NCBI GenBank assembly: GCA_030141605.1
Contig: JAQGDQ010000384.1
Span: 89,167-114,437 of the forward strand
DNA: 25,271 nt
Direction: 5' to 3'
DNA from: Tubiluchus corallicola
Lineage: Eukaryota > Priapulida > Priapulimorpha > Priapulimorphida > Tubiluchidae
A program made the position numbers and the translations under genes. A model generated the notes under the pieces. It was not told the DNA's origin, did no database searches, and saw only the letters and a list, made by a program, of their open reading frames with translations. The stretch's first letter is position 1. Each line of letters opens with the position of its first letter. Shown piece after piece: positions 8,465-16,587 of the stretch.

Positions 8465-8598
8465 GCACAACAATGTGTCATAAGCAATGCGGGGTAAAGC
8501 ATTAACTTTTGAAGTTAAATAATGATATTTGAACATCATTACGACTTGAAAGTTTTCTGCACTTAAAACCCGCACTACTCATACACTCAACGTTATAT
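8464..8598. other. attC-like folded recombination site after rsgA
   Basis: The region begins just after the rsgA stop with ACAACAATGTGTC and ends with CACTCAACGTTATA. The arms (8467-8493 and 8569-8598) are imperfect reverse complements joined by GCGGG and CCCGC. Two further perfect hairpins lie inside: TTAACTT/AAGTTAA at 8502-8518 and AATGAT/ATCATT at 8521-8540. The plan of long imperfect arms, a core near AACGTT and a structured centre, just after a coding region, is that of an integron cassette attC site. The core only loosely fits GTTRRRY, so the assignment is tentative. Confidence 0.42.
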
Positions 8599-8612
8599 TT
8601 TATATCAAATAT

Positions 8613-9275
8613 CTATGTTTTCAATCTGGTTCTCACCCTCTTCATATCATCAGAAATCTTCTTATCCACAATTCGGGCATAAACCTGTGTAGTTTTTAGA
8701 GAGTTATGTCCCAGCATTTTTGAAACTGTTTCAATAGGAACTCCATTTGACAGTGTAACTGAAGTTGCAAACGAATGCCTCGCAACATGCATCGAAAGAT
8801 TCTTCTTAATTCCACAAATTGCAGCTAATTCTTTCAGATAACCATTCATTTTTTGGTTTGAACGTACCGGCAGTAATAGTCCTTCCGATTCATTCTCGGG
8901 ATAGTTCTTATATTTTTTGAGAATCTTTTCTGCAACTGGCAACAATGGAATCCGGCACCTGTTGTTGGTTTTATTACGATCGATAACAATCCAATCGTTA
9001 CCATCATCACCTTTATGAATATGTTCAGGTTGTAACTTTGAAATATCAGAATATGACAAGCCCGTGTAACAGGCAAAAACAAATACATCGCGAACAATTA
9101 TTAATCGTTCAATCTCAATTCGTTTCTTTTCAATCTTTTGAATTTCTTTTAATGTGAGGAAATCACGATTCGCACCACCTCGTTTAACCTTAAAACTTTA
9201 GTAAGGATTTCTAATGATTAATCCTGCAGCAACGGCATCATTCAATACCTTTTTTAAGTGCCTGTGATAGCCCCA
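8613..9275 (-). pseudogene. Tyrosine recombinase/integrase, C-terminal half (broken gene)
   Basis: This holds the catalytic domain of a Bacteroidota tyrosine integrase: VFACYTGLSYSDISKL (box I region), HVARHSFAT (box II, H-x-x-R) and LGHNSLKTTQVYA with the nucleophilic tyrosine. The box I arginine is replaced, as in IntDOT-like integrases, so that alone does not mean inactivity. A TAA at 9200-9198 interrupts the frame. The part at 9104-9275 is a near-exact copy of 11694-11865, where the N-terminal half of the same gene continues. The longest uninterrupted stretch after the TAA still encodes the whole catalytic core. Confidence 0.88.
9104..9275. repeat. 172-bp direct repeat, left copy (integrase fragment)
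   Basis: It is identical to 11694-11865 except at one base (G at 9206, T at 11796), with an offset of 2590 bases. Both copies lie in the middle of the integrase reading frame and carry the same TAA. To the left the integrase continues to its C-terminus; to the right homology ends sharply in unrelated sequence. Confidence 0.97.
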
Positions 9276-9557
9276 GCAGGGGGCAGAATCCCGCTCATAT
9301 TCAGCTGACTATCAATATTTTAAAATACATAAATCTTTGGGTCTCTTTCCAAATATTCGTTATTCAAAGATAAACAATTATCCAATCAATAGCTACAATC
9401 TTTCTTGTTTAAATGGCTTAAATGTCTTAATTTCGCAAAATAAAATAGCAATACTACAACATCATTAAATAGAATTAAAGCATCAAAATAAAATAGACAC
9501 GGCACGACTACTTAAAATAGTAATCGCACATAATGGTAAATTATAAATAAAAACGAA
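9276..9557. other. Non-coding stretch between integrase repeat and fic
   Basis: No gene is supported in these 282 bases. A GGGTCT motif at 9339-9344 resembles several others beside the integrase start at 12433-12581. The stretch should carry the fic promoter, but no clean TAnnTTTG box with a -33 partner is visible close to the ATG. Confidence 0.5.
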
Positions 9558-11072
9558 ATGGCAAATATTCAGGAGAAATTGGCAAATTCTTTAATAGAAT
9601 TAAAAAAACTACAAACCCCAAATGGGCTTGCCGTTGTTAAGTCTTCCGATTTAACCAGAACACACCTGGAAAGATTGGTTAAAAATGGATTTTTGAAAGA
9701 GGTGATAAAGGGATGGTACATCTCGTCGCGTCCGGATAGTTTGCCAGGTGATACCACAAACTGGTATACCTCCTTTTGGTATTTTATTTCTGTTTATGCC
9801 AACTCAAGGTTTGACACCAACTGGTCCCTTTCTCCAGACCAGTCATTGATGTTTTACAGTGGAAGCCTTTCCGTTCCTAATCAGGTAATAATAAGAACTA
9901 CGAAAAAACAGAATAATGTTGTAAGATTATTGCACGATACATCTATTCTGTATTTCAATTCCAATATTGCCAACCCCATTAATACAGAAAATCAGTTTGG
10001 ATTGAATCTATATTCTTTGCACGAAGCATTAATTGAATGTAGTCCTAACTTCTTTAAAACAGATAGTATTGCTGCACGTACCTGCTTGTCGATAATACCG
10101 GATGTGTCAGTTTTATTAAGAATTCTTATCGAAAAAGGACAATCAACCAAAGCTGGACGGCTTGCCGGTGCCTTTCGGAATATTGGGAACAATACAGCTG
10201 CGGACCAAATTGTAAATACAATGAAGAGCCTGGGATACGACATCAGGGAGTCTGACCCATTTGAAGAAGAAACACCTATTCCCTATACAAGAGTAAGTTC
10301 TCCATACGTTGCCCGGGTTAAACTAATGTGGAGCTCAATGCGGGAAACTATCTTGGAAAACTTCCCTGAACCTAATAACACCTATTCTGATATAGAGGCA
10401 TGCCTGAAATACATTAACACACAGTACAAAGAAGATGCATATCATTCCCTTTCAATTGAAGGCTATAGGGTTACTGATGATTTAATTGAAAAAGTAAGAA
10501 GTGGAAATTGGAATCCAGATTCTGACCAGTCAGACGAACAAAAAAAAAATGCAATGGCAGCCCGTGGGTATTTTCAAGCATTTGAGGCTGTAAAAGAAAG
10601 TATTAAAAAGATTCTGGAAGGAGCTAATCCTGCCGATACAGTTGCTAACGACCATGGACTTTGGTATACCGAGTTATTTGCGCCAAGTGTTGCTGTAGGG
10701 TTATTAAATCCTGCTGATTTAGCAGGATATCGGACAAACCAAGTTTATATCAAAGGCTCCATGCATACTCCCTTAAACCCAAATGCGGTAAGGGATGCCA
10801 TGCCTGTACTTTTTGAACTGCTGAAGAATGAAACGGAAGCGAGTGTAAAAGCAGTTTTGGGGCATTTTATGTTTGTGTTCATACATCCCTACATGGACGG
10901 TAATGGCAGAATAGGACGTTTTCTAATGAATACGCTGCTTATTTCTGGTGGGTACGATTGGATAGTAATACCGGTAGAAAGAAGGCCTGAATATATGGAA
11001 GCATTAGAAAATGCCAGTGTTAAAGGAGACATGACACAATTTGCAACATTTATCGCTTCGCTTTTCAAATAG
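9558..11072 (+). CDS. Fic-domain AMP-transferase-type protein with AbiEi-like N-terminal winged helix
   Basis: The 504-residue protein is intact. Residues 1-60 resemble the winged helix of AbiEi-type antitoxins (HLERLVKNGFLKEVIKGWYI), and the rest of the first 230 residues fits that extended region. Residues 297-302 (SLSIEG) match the S/T-x-x-x-E-G/N motif of the inhibitory helix in class II Fic proteins, with Glu301 as the predicted blocking residue. The catalytic motif HPYMDGNGRIGR starts at His443 and matches HPFxxGNGRxxR closely. Family members transfer AMP or another nucleotide moiety to hydroxyl side chains of target proteins, and some act as toxins. This one would be self-inhibited. 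No partner antitoxin gene lies alongside. The gene is enclosed by the 172-bp integrase repeats, so it is probably cargo of a mobile element. Target and trigger are unknown. Confidence 0.9.
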   Translation: MANIQEKLANSLIELKKLQTPNGLAVVKSSDLTRTHLERLVKNGFLKEVIKGWYISSRPDSLPGDTTNWYTSFWYFISVYANSRFDTNWSLSPDQSLMFYSGSLSVPNQVIIRTTKKQNNVVRLLHDTSILYFNSNIANPINTENQFGLNLYSLHEALIECSPNFFKTDSIAARTCLSIIPDVSVLLRILIEKGQSTKAGRLAGAFRNIGNNTAADQIVNTMKSLGYDIRESDPFEEETPIPYTRVSSPYVARVKLMWSSMRETILENFPEPNNTYSDIEACLKYINTQYKEDAYHSLSIEGYRVTDDLIEKVRSGNWNPDSDQSDEQKKNAMAARGYFQAFEAVKESIKKILEGANPADTVANDHGLWYTELFAPSVAVGLLNPADLAGYRTNQVYIKGSMHTPLNPNAVRDAMPVLFELLKNETEASVKAVLGHFMFVFIHPYMDGNGRIGRFLMNTLLISGGYDWIVIPVERRPEYMEALENASVKGDMTQFATFIASLFK

Positions 11073-11188
11073 ATATTTCACTTTTCCAAAAGCAATAATC
11101 AACCATAAAATGCATTTTTCAAAGGCAATATCAAGCTGAAGCAACTTGGATTAAGAATGTCATTAATTGATTGGGGGCTATTAAATAA

Positions 11189-11683
11189 TCAAAAAGTCAA
11201 AGCCATCGGCTTAACTTTCTTCCTGCGTTTGCGTTTAACCGAAACCGGCTTTTCAACCGTTGTTGGCTTTTGATTCTCCAAAATATAATCAACAGCCTTT
11301 TGAGCCAAACCGGAAGCCGAAACAATAAACTTTTTATCGCTTTTCAGTTTCTTTAGCCAGCCCTGAATGTAAGCTGCACTACTATCAATTGTTGCATTCT
11401 CAATTCCACAAATTCCACAGAGGTATGCTGCGCCCATTTCGGCAACCAATTCCTCAACAGAATAACTATCGTTGAAATTCAGATTCGAAAGCTTCTCATG
11501 ACGGTTTAGTCGTTTCCTATGGCCGGTAGCATGGACACATTCGTGATACAAAACGGAAAAATATGCTTCGTTGCTAACAAACGATTTTGAATTTGGCATA
11601 TATACTTCATCCAACGATGGAATATAACAGGCTTTATTTCGGTTTAACCTGATTATTGGTGAATCGTGCCAAAACTCAATCAA
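11189..11683 (-). pseudogene. ArdC-like antirestriction/zincin metallopeptidase domain, C-terminal fragment
   Basis: The 164 residues hold a zincin motif, HECVHATGH (His47, Glu48, His51), followed by EELVAEMGAAYLCG with a likely third zinc ligand. The pattern is that of ArdC-type proteins carried by conjugative elements and plasmids, where ArdC protects incoming DNA. These proteins usually approach 300 residues and have an N-terminal DNA-binding domain; both are missing. The frame runs on past the TTG at 11683 only to about 11692, where the integrase repeat begins and an in-frame stop follows. The truncation is therefore at the repeat junction. The C-terminus is rich in Lys and Arg. It converges with fic, 116 bases apart. 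Confidence 0.8.
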
Positions 11684-11693
11684 TTCGTCACAT

Positions 11694-11865
11694 ATCGTTC
11701 AATCTCAATTCGTTTCTTTTCAATCTTTTGAATTTCTTTTAATGTGAGGAAATCACGATTCGCACCACCTCGTTTAACCTTAAAACTTTAGTAAGTATTT
11801 CTAATGATTAATCCTGCAGCAACGGCATCATTCAATACCTTTTTTAAGTGCCTGTGATAGCCCCA
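11694..11865. repeat. 172-bp direct repeat, right copy (integrase fragment)
   Basis: Second copy of 9104-9275 in the same orientation, one mismatch at 11796. To the right the integrase continues toward its N-terminus; to the left homology ends where the ArdC-like fragment begins. Recombination between the copies would release a 2590-bp circle carrying fic and the ArdC fragment. Confidence 0.97.
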
Positions 11866-12409
11866 TACAGTATTTGCTCCAATATTGTGCAATGATTTGA
11901 GGTGCATATCAAATGAATTCAGAAAAATATAGTCAACTCGGGTAATTTCAATGTCCTTCCTTAAGTAAAATGTCTTTACAAAATCCTTCAACCTTTTCAG
12001 CGTGGTACGATAGTGTTTTAATGTGCCTTCAGTATAGCCTTTGCCCAATTTTTTTCAATGGAAACTATGGTATTTTCAAATAATTCAATGAAGTAATCTT
12101 TCGATTTTACTCCTGTTATTCTTTCTTTTATGGTATAAACATCAAAACCATTCGTGGCCAGCTTCCAATTGATTATAGATGTCGTAAATACCAGATACAA
12201 ATTTTAAAAGACGATTATTCAGAATTCGAATTTCTTCTGAATTTCCTATAATTTCTTGCCTCGTTTTGTCCCAGTCAATTACTATCAACCAAAATTGATG
12301 TTGATAACTCAATTCTTCGCCCATCCATCACGCATCGTGCATAAACAGGATATTTCCCATTGCTTCTTACTTTCGATTTCTTTAAAAGAAGGGTAACTCT
12401 ATTTCTCAT
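11694..12409 (-). pseudogene. Tyrosine recombinase/integrase, N-terminal half with several frameshifts
   Basis: Starting from an ATG at 12409-12407, the frames together hold the arm-binding region (SNGKYPVYARCVMDGRRIEL) and the SAM-like core-binding domain (GYTEGTLKHYRTTLKRLKDF) of a Bacteroidota integrase. The frame changes near 12270-12280, 12158-12164 and 12047-12056, and ends at the TAA at 11790-11788 within the repeat. The catalytic half lies 2.6 kb away at 8613-9275. The gene is dead in this form. It opens 286 bases from the 3' end of tRNA-Lys and points away from it, the usual placement of an integrase at the end of an element inserted in a tRNA gene. Confidence 0.85.
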
Positions 12410-12432
12410 AACTCCAAAATTTTTAAGTTTTA

Positions 12433-12581
12433 GGGTCTAAAAAGGGTCTCTTGGGGGTAAAATTACCGCGAAAAGTGCCGAATTACAACAGCAAAAAAGA
12501 CCAATTCAGACCAAATTAAATTATGAATATCAGAGAGTTACAGAAGAGAGCTCCTTTTTTTGTCAAAAAATCAAAGGGTCT
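12433..12581. promoter_or_regulatory. Cluster of GGGTCT/AGACC motifs beside the integrase start
   Basis: GGGTCT occurs at 12433-12438, 12444-12449 and 12576-12581, and the inverse AGACC at 12498-12502 and 12508-12512, all between the integrase start and tRNA-Lys. Repeated short motifs here could be arm-type sites bound by the integrase N-terminus. Six-base words recur easily, so this is a suggestion only. Confidence 0.3.
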
Positions 12582-12631
12582 CGATTTAGTCCCCTTTTTC
12601 ATGGTGTTATTTGACCTTTTTTGAATTTACA

Positions 12632-12673
12632 CAAAATAAAAAAGCACTTAAAATCAACGATTTAAGCGCTTTT
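12632..12673 (-). terminator. Intrinsic terminator of tRNA-Lys
   Basis: On the minus strand, AAAGCGCTTAAA pairs with TTTAAGTGCTTT (one G-U pair, about 9-base loop) and is followed by a run of T with a single A. It lies about 22 bases after the tRNA-Lys 3' end, in the right direction. Confidence 0.8.
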
Positions 12674-12694
12674 GATTCGGAATGATTTCCGTTC

Positions 12695-12770
12695 TGGTGA
12701 CTCAGCAGGGGATCGAACCCTGGACCCACGCCTTAAAAGGGCGTTGCTCTACCAGCTGAGCTACTGAGTC
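12695..12770 (-). tRNA. tRNA-Lys (anticodon TTT), CCA encoded
   Basis: The minus strand folds into a full cloverleaf. The acceptor stem GACTCAG pairs with CTGAGTC, and the D arm is in TAGCTCAGCTGGTAGAGCA. The anticodon stem ACGCC/GGCGT holds loop CTTTTAA with anticodon TTT. The T arm is CAGGG-TTCGATC-CCCTG, the discriminator is A, and CCA is encoded (12697-12695). Its 3' end faces the accessory region with the integrase remains, which makes it a likely integration target. No second copy of its 3' end was found elsewhere in the window. Confidence 0.97.
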
Positions 12771-12808
12771 TCCCTTATCCAACATCCTCACTTTTTCATA
12801 AGGAATCG

Positions 12809-12838
12809 CAAATATAATGCAAATTTTTTACATGCAAA
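12809..12838 (-). promoter_or_regulatory. Promoter of tRNA-Lys
   Basis: On the minus strand TATATTTG (12816-12809) matches TAnnTTTG exactly, and TTTG (12838-12835) stands 18 bases upstream as a -33 box. The -7 box is 38 bases before the tRNA 5' end. Confidence 0.65.
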
Positions 12839-13072
12839 AAGTAAATACGCCTACCTTTTTCCTTTAACTTATTTCTTATCCCATTATTCTTTTAACTGCC
12901 TTCTTATAACTTAACCGAAAAGGGCTGGATGTGCTCTTTTATCTCTTTTTACCCTGCTTTTTTTATCCTGACACGAAAGCTTAAAAAATCACAGCCTGAT
13001 TTTTTTTAGCACTATGCAGGCTAAAACCTTTACAAAATGATCTTCCCTTATTGCTGTTTTTGCCAGAGCCCT

Positions 13073-13160
13073 CTTCAAAATCCTTACTTACCCCAGGGAA
13101 CTGAGGCTTCTTACCTGTCTCTCCTTAGCATAAATCAAAATTTCACCCCCTGCCAGGACT
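13073..13160 (+). repeat. Shared upstream element, copy before asnS
   Basis: The anchor CTTCAAAATCCTTACTTAC (13073-13091) is followed after exactly 40 bases by AAATCAAAA. Related sequences with the same spacing stand before rpoN (anchor 14808-14826) and rel (anchor 18671-18689). The anchor starts 183 bases before the asnS ATG. Confidence 0.5.
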
Positions 13161-13200
13161 TTATAACTTAAATGGCTTTAACTTCTTCCTTCAAAAATTG

Positions 13201-13208
13201 TACTTTTG
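13201..13208 (+). promoter_or_regulatory. Candidate -7 box of asnS
   Basis: TACTTTTG fits TAnnTTTG exactly and lies 48 bases before the ATG at 13256. No clear TTTG is seen at the -33 spacing. Confidence 0.45.
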
Positions 13209-13255
13209 TGCTCAGTTTTACAGCAAAAAGTAAAATATAATAAAAGTATTTGACA

Positions 13256-14695
13256 ATGATAAAGGAGAGGATCGTTGATATTCTACAATCGGCGCAGCCG
13301 GATACAGAGATTACGGTAAATGGGTGGGTTCGCACATGCCGGGGGAGTAAAAGTGTGAGCTTTATCGCCTTAAATGACGGCTCCACCATTAATAACCTGC
13401 AGGTTGTGGCTGATATCGATAGATTTGGCGAAGATGTTTTTAAAAAAATCAACAGCGGGGCATGCATATCTGCTACAGGCAGACTTGTTGAATCTACCGG
13501 GAGTGGGCAAAGGGTAGAGCTGCAAGCATCCCGGCTGGAAGTAATAGGTGAGGCAGATCCTGACAAATATCCGATACAACCTAAGCGCCACACTCTGGAG
13601 TATTTGCGTGAAGTTGCTCATTTACGCTCACGCACCGCTACCTTCGGTGCAGTTTTTAGAGTCCGGCATGCGCTTATTTATGCCGTTCATAAATTTTTTA
13701 CCGAAAGAGGCTTCTACAACATTCATACTCCTATAATTACCAGCTCTGACGCAGAGGGGGCAGGAGAGATGTTCCGCGTCTCAACCCTACCAGTTGACGG
13801 AGCACCAAAAGATGACAAAGGAGAGATTGACTTTAGTAACGACTTTTTTGGAAAGGAGACAAACCTTACCGTATCGGGGCAGCTTGAAGGGGAGTTATTT
13901 GCCATGTCGATGTCAAGAATATACACATTTGCCCCAACATTTCGCGCTGAAAACTCAAACACCTCACGGCACCTTGCAGAATTTTGGATGATAGAGCCGG
14001 AGGTTGCATTCTTTGACCTCAAAGATAATATAGATCTTGCGGAAAGCTTTCTGAAATACCTGGTTCGCTACTCACTTGACAACTGCAAGGATGACCTCGA
14101 TTTCCTTTCTAAAAGGCAGGAGAATGAAGAAAAAAGCAAACCCGCCGATCAGCGCTCTATGGAGCTTATAGAAAAGTTGAAATTTGTTATCAACAACGAC
14201 TTTGAAAAATTGACATATAGTGAAGCAATAGATATACTCAAGAACTCCAAACCGAATAAAAAAGGGAAATTTAAATACCCAATAAATGGATTTGGCGCAG
14301 ACATACAAAGCGAGCACGAGCGCTATTTAGTGGAAAAGAGATTTAAGAAACCTGTTATCCTAACCGACTATCCCAAGGAAATAAAGGCTTTTTATATGCG
14401 CCTCAACGATGATGGCAAAACAGTTGCTGCTATGGATGTACTTTTCCCGCAAATAGGTGAAATCATAGGTGGCTCACAGCGTGAAGATCGGCTTGACATA
14501 CTGAAAGAGAGAATGAAAGAAGCGGATATATCTTTGGAAGAGATGAGCTGGTATCTCGACTCGCGACGGTTCGGAGGGTGCCCTCATGCAGGATTTGGAC
14601 TGGGGTTTGAACGACTGATACAGTTCATTACAGGCATGGGGAACATACGCGATGTGATACCTTTCCCACGGACACCGAAAAATTGTGAATTTTAG
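13256..14695 (+). CDS. asnS: Asparaginyl-tRNA synthetase
   Basis: The 479-residue class II aminoacyl-tRNA synthetase charges tRNA-Asn in the cytoplasm. An OB-fold anticodon-binding domain fills about the first 110 residues ([19 protein letters not shown]). The catalytic domain has the region around AEGAGEMF, motif 2 in [20 protein letters not shown] (the -AEFWMIEPE form marks AsnRS) and motif 3 in [16 protein letters not shown]. The ATG at 13256 is preferred over an in-frame TTG six bases earlier. The length is normal. It lies beside tRNA-Lys but is transcribed away from it. Confidence 0.97.
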   Translation: MIKERIVDILQSAQPDTEITVNGWVRTCRGSKSVSFIALNDGSTINNLQVVADIDRFGEDVFKKINSGACISATGRLVESTGSGQRVELQASRLEVIGEADPDKYPIQPKRHTLEYLREVAHLRSRTATFGAVFRVRHALIYAVHKFFTERGFYNIHTPIITSSDAEGAGEMFRVSTLPVDGAPKDDKGEIDFSNDFFGKETNLTVSGQLEGELFAMSMSRIYTFAPTFRAENSNTSRHLAEFWMIEPEVAFFDLKDNIDLAESFLKYLVRYSLDNCKDDLDFLSKRQENEEKSKPADQRSMELIEKLKFVINNDFEKLTYSEAIDILKNSKPNKKGKFKYPINGFGADIQSEHERYLVEKRFKKPVILTDYPKEIKAFYMRLNDDGKTVAAMDVLFPQIGEIIGGSQREDRLDILKERMKEADISLEEMSWYLDSRRFGGCPHAGFGLGFERLIQFITGMGNIRDVIPFPRTPKNCEF

Positions 14696-14807
14696 ATGTA
14701 ACTATCTTAGATGCTGTTCCTAAAAGCTCCATTGTAGTTTATGCTGCCCGGGAAGCGTCGTGATATATCCAAAATGAGGGACCTTGCGAAACCCATTTAC
14801 ATCTATT

Positions 14808-14893
14808 CGTCAAAACCCTCACTTACATCGGCATACAGAGATTCACATTGAGCCTCTCTCCAATCCGAACCAGAACCTTTCGCATTTCAAAGT
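14808..14893 (+). repeat. Shared upstream element, copy before rpoN
   Basis: The anchor CGTCAAAACCCTCACTTAC (14808-14826) matches the asnS and rel anchors at 16 of 19 positions each. After 40 bases comes GAACCAGAA, aligned with AAATCAAAA in the others. Against the rel copy, about 48 of 80 positions agree, with many of the differences being transitions. The anchor starts 179 bases before the rpoN ATG. Confidence 0.5.
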
Positions 14894-14937
14894 CCTCAAA
14901 GTGTTTATTTTCTACAGGAAATTTTTGACTACTGCTA

Positions 14938-14945
14938 TATTTTTG
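14938..14945 (+). promoter_or_regulatory. Candidate -7 box of rpoN
   Basis: TATTTTTG fits TAnnTTTG and stands 42 bases before the rpoN ATG. The -33 partner is unclear: the nearest TTTG is only 10 bases upstream. Confidence 0.4.
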
Positions 14946-14986
14946 TAAATTTCGACTAATAGATAAAACTTTACTGCCAAAACAGG

Positions 14987-16459
14987 ATGCAAAAACTCAA
15001 TTTTCAGCAGAAGCTGCTCCAAAAATTGTCACCACAGCAGATACAGGTTATAAAACTGCTGGAGGTGCCCGCTATGCATCTCGAACAGCATATAAAAAAG
15101 GAGGTGGAGGAGAACCTCGTACTTGAAACAAGCAAGGAGCAGGAGGATAATGAGGAGGAGCTGTTTCAGGATGATACAAAGGCAGATAACAACACCGATA
15201 ATGAGGAGTTTTCACTAGAGGATTACATGAATGAAGAGGACTATTCCCCCGAGGACTATCCCCCCTATAAATATACCACTCGGAACAACTCCAGGAACGA
15301 TAAAATTCCCGATACTCCCCTTCCCGCAGGAGAGACGTTTCATGAATATCTTAAAAATCAATTGGGCGGAGTTGCTCTCTCAGAAAAAGAGGTTGTAATG
15401 GGAAAGCATATTATAGGCAATATTGATGAAGATGGCTATCTGCGCCGTGACCTGAAATCAATAGCCGATGATATGGCTTTTACATTTAACATCACTACAA
15501 CAGAGGAGGAGCTATCATCAATATTACAGGATATACAGAAATTCGACCCTACAGGAGTGGGGGCCAGAAACCTGCGTGAATGCCTTATTTTACAAATAGA
15601 GGGGAAAGATAGGTCCAAACCCGAGATCAAATTGGCTTTAAGTGTACTGAATGATGCTTTTGATGAATTTACACGTAAGCACTATGATAGAATTTCGCAA
15701 AAATTTAATGTCTCCCGTGAGGTGTTGAAACTATCTATTGATGAAATTTTAAAACTGAACCCAAAGCCCGGGGGAGCTTTCAACAGTGTAGAGAGTAGAA
15801 ACAACCAGACAATTATACCTGATTTCCTGCTAGAACCTGTAAACGGAAAGCTCGAACTTTCTCTAAACAAAAAAAATGCTCCCGACCTATATGTTAACAG
15901 GCACTACTCAAATATGCTAAAGGCCTATCAGGAGAACAGAAAAAACCTGACAAAACAGGGCAAGGAGACCGCACTATTTGTAAAACAAAAGATAGATTCC
16001 GCCAAATGGTTTATTGATGCAATAAGACAGCGACAGCAGACACTATTACAGGTTATGAGAAAAATTGTGGACTTCCAAGAAGAGTATTTTGAAGAGGGGG
16101 AAGAGTCTCTTTTGAAACCTATGATACTTAAAGATATTGCAGACCAAACAGGATTTGATATTTCCACAATATCAAGAGTCTCTAACGGCAAATATATACA
16201 GACTCACTTTGGAATTTTTCAACTTAAATCCTTCTTCTCCGAATCGATGCGAAAAGATACAGGGGAAAAGGTCTCTACTCGCAAAATAAAAAAGAAACTA
16301 AAGGAGTGTATAGAGGCAGAGGATAAAAGTAATCCACTCACAGACCAGAGCCTTGTAAAAATATTAACGGAGGAGGGGTATCCCATAGCCCGCCGCACAG
16401 TTGCCAAATACAGAGAGCAACTTAATATTCCAGTAGCAAGAATGAGGAAGGAACTATAA
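14987..16459 (+). CDS. rpoN: RNA polymerase sigma-54 factor
   Basis: A 490-residue sigma-54. The glutamine-rich activator-interacting region I lies at residues 1-50 (QQKLLQKLSPQQIQVIKLLE). An acidic, low-complexity region II (about 52-95) follows, then the core-binding domain, a helix-turn-helix (TGFDISTISRVSNGKYIQT), and the signature RpoN box ARRTVAKYRE at residues 468-477, which reads the -24 element. All expected parts are present. By family knowledge it needs an AAA+ enhancer-binding protein for open-complex formation; none is in the window. A shared upstream element and a -7 box precede it. Confidence 0.97.
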   Translation: MQKLNFQQKLLQKLSPQQIQVIKLLEVPAMHLEQHIKKEVEENLVLETSKEQEDNEEELFQDDTKADNNTDNEEFSLEDYMNEEDYSPEDYPPYKYTTRNNSRNDKIPDTPLPAGETFHEYLKNQLGGVALSEKEVVMGKHIIGNIDEDGYLRRDLKSIADDMAFTFNITTTEEELSSILQDIQKFDPTGVGARNLRECLILQIEGKDRSKPEIKLALSVLNDAFDEFTRKHYDRISQKFNVSREVLKLSIDEILKLNPKPGGAFNSVESRNNQTIIPDFLLEPVNGKLELSLNKKNAPDLYVNRHYSNMLKAYQENRKNLTKQGKETALFVKQKIDSAKWFIDAIRQRQQTLLQVMRKIVDFQEEYFEEGEESLLKPMILKDIADQTGFDISTISRVSNGKYIQTHFGIFQLKSFFSESMRKDTGEKVSTRKIKKKLKECIEAEDKSNPLTDQSLVKILTEEGYPIARRTVAKYREQLNIPVARMRKEL

Positions 16460-16523
16460 GAGAAAAGTTGCCTGTAAATACCGCTCTCTGCTACTCTCTT
16501 TGTCTTTTCAAGAAAATAGCTGT

Positions 16524-16555
16524 TTTGGAAAAGGTCTGTTTTATAGCTATATTTG
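16524..16555 (+). promoter_or_regulatory. Promoter of the HU-SPOR gene
   Basis: TTTG at 16524-16527 and TATATTTG at 16548-16555 are separated by 20 bases, an ideal Bacteroidota housekeeping promoter. Transcription would start near 16562, about 26 bases before the ATG at 16588. This is the best-formed promoter in the window. Confidence 0.75.
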
Positions 16556-16587
16556 ACATTATTATTAAGGATACTTAAGCTTTTGAG

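Larger units (their letters stand above)
12771..13255. other. Intergenic region between divergent tRNA-Lys and asnS
   Basis: No protein gene is supported here. The region holds the tRNA-Lys promoter on the minus strand, an AT-only-stem hairpin with T run at 12983-13005 (9-bp stem, loop CAGCC) that could be a weak terminator, a shared upstream element at about 13073-13160, and a candidate asnS promoter. Confidence 0.6.

Noticed and set aside
8147-8575. Open frame of 142 codons on the minus strand over the rsgA 3' end
   Set aside because: It overlaps the conserved zinc domain of the GTPase and the attC-like palindrome; the product shows only low-complexity Phe/Val runs.
9271-9300. Partial likeness of CAGCAGGGG here to the tRNA-Lys 3' end, as a possible attachment site
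   Set aside because: Only about eight bases agree without gaps and the T-arm sequence is not preserved, so it is too weak for an att site.
11189-11683. Reading the zincin protein as a complete small peptidase
   Set aside because: The frame is cut at the integrase repeat junction and only a TTG could serve as start; family members have a further N-terminal domain.
12983-13005. Hairpin with T run as a firm terminator
   Set aside because: The stem is almost wholly A-T with a 5-base loop and no gene ends nearby on either strand, so I mention it only inside the intergenic entry.
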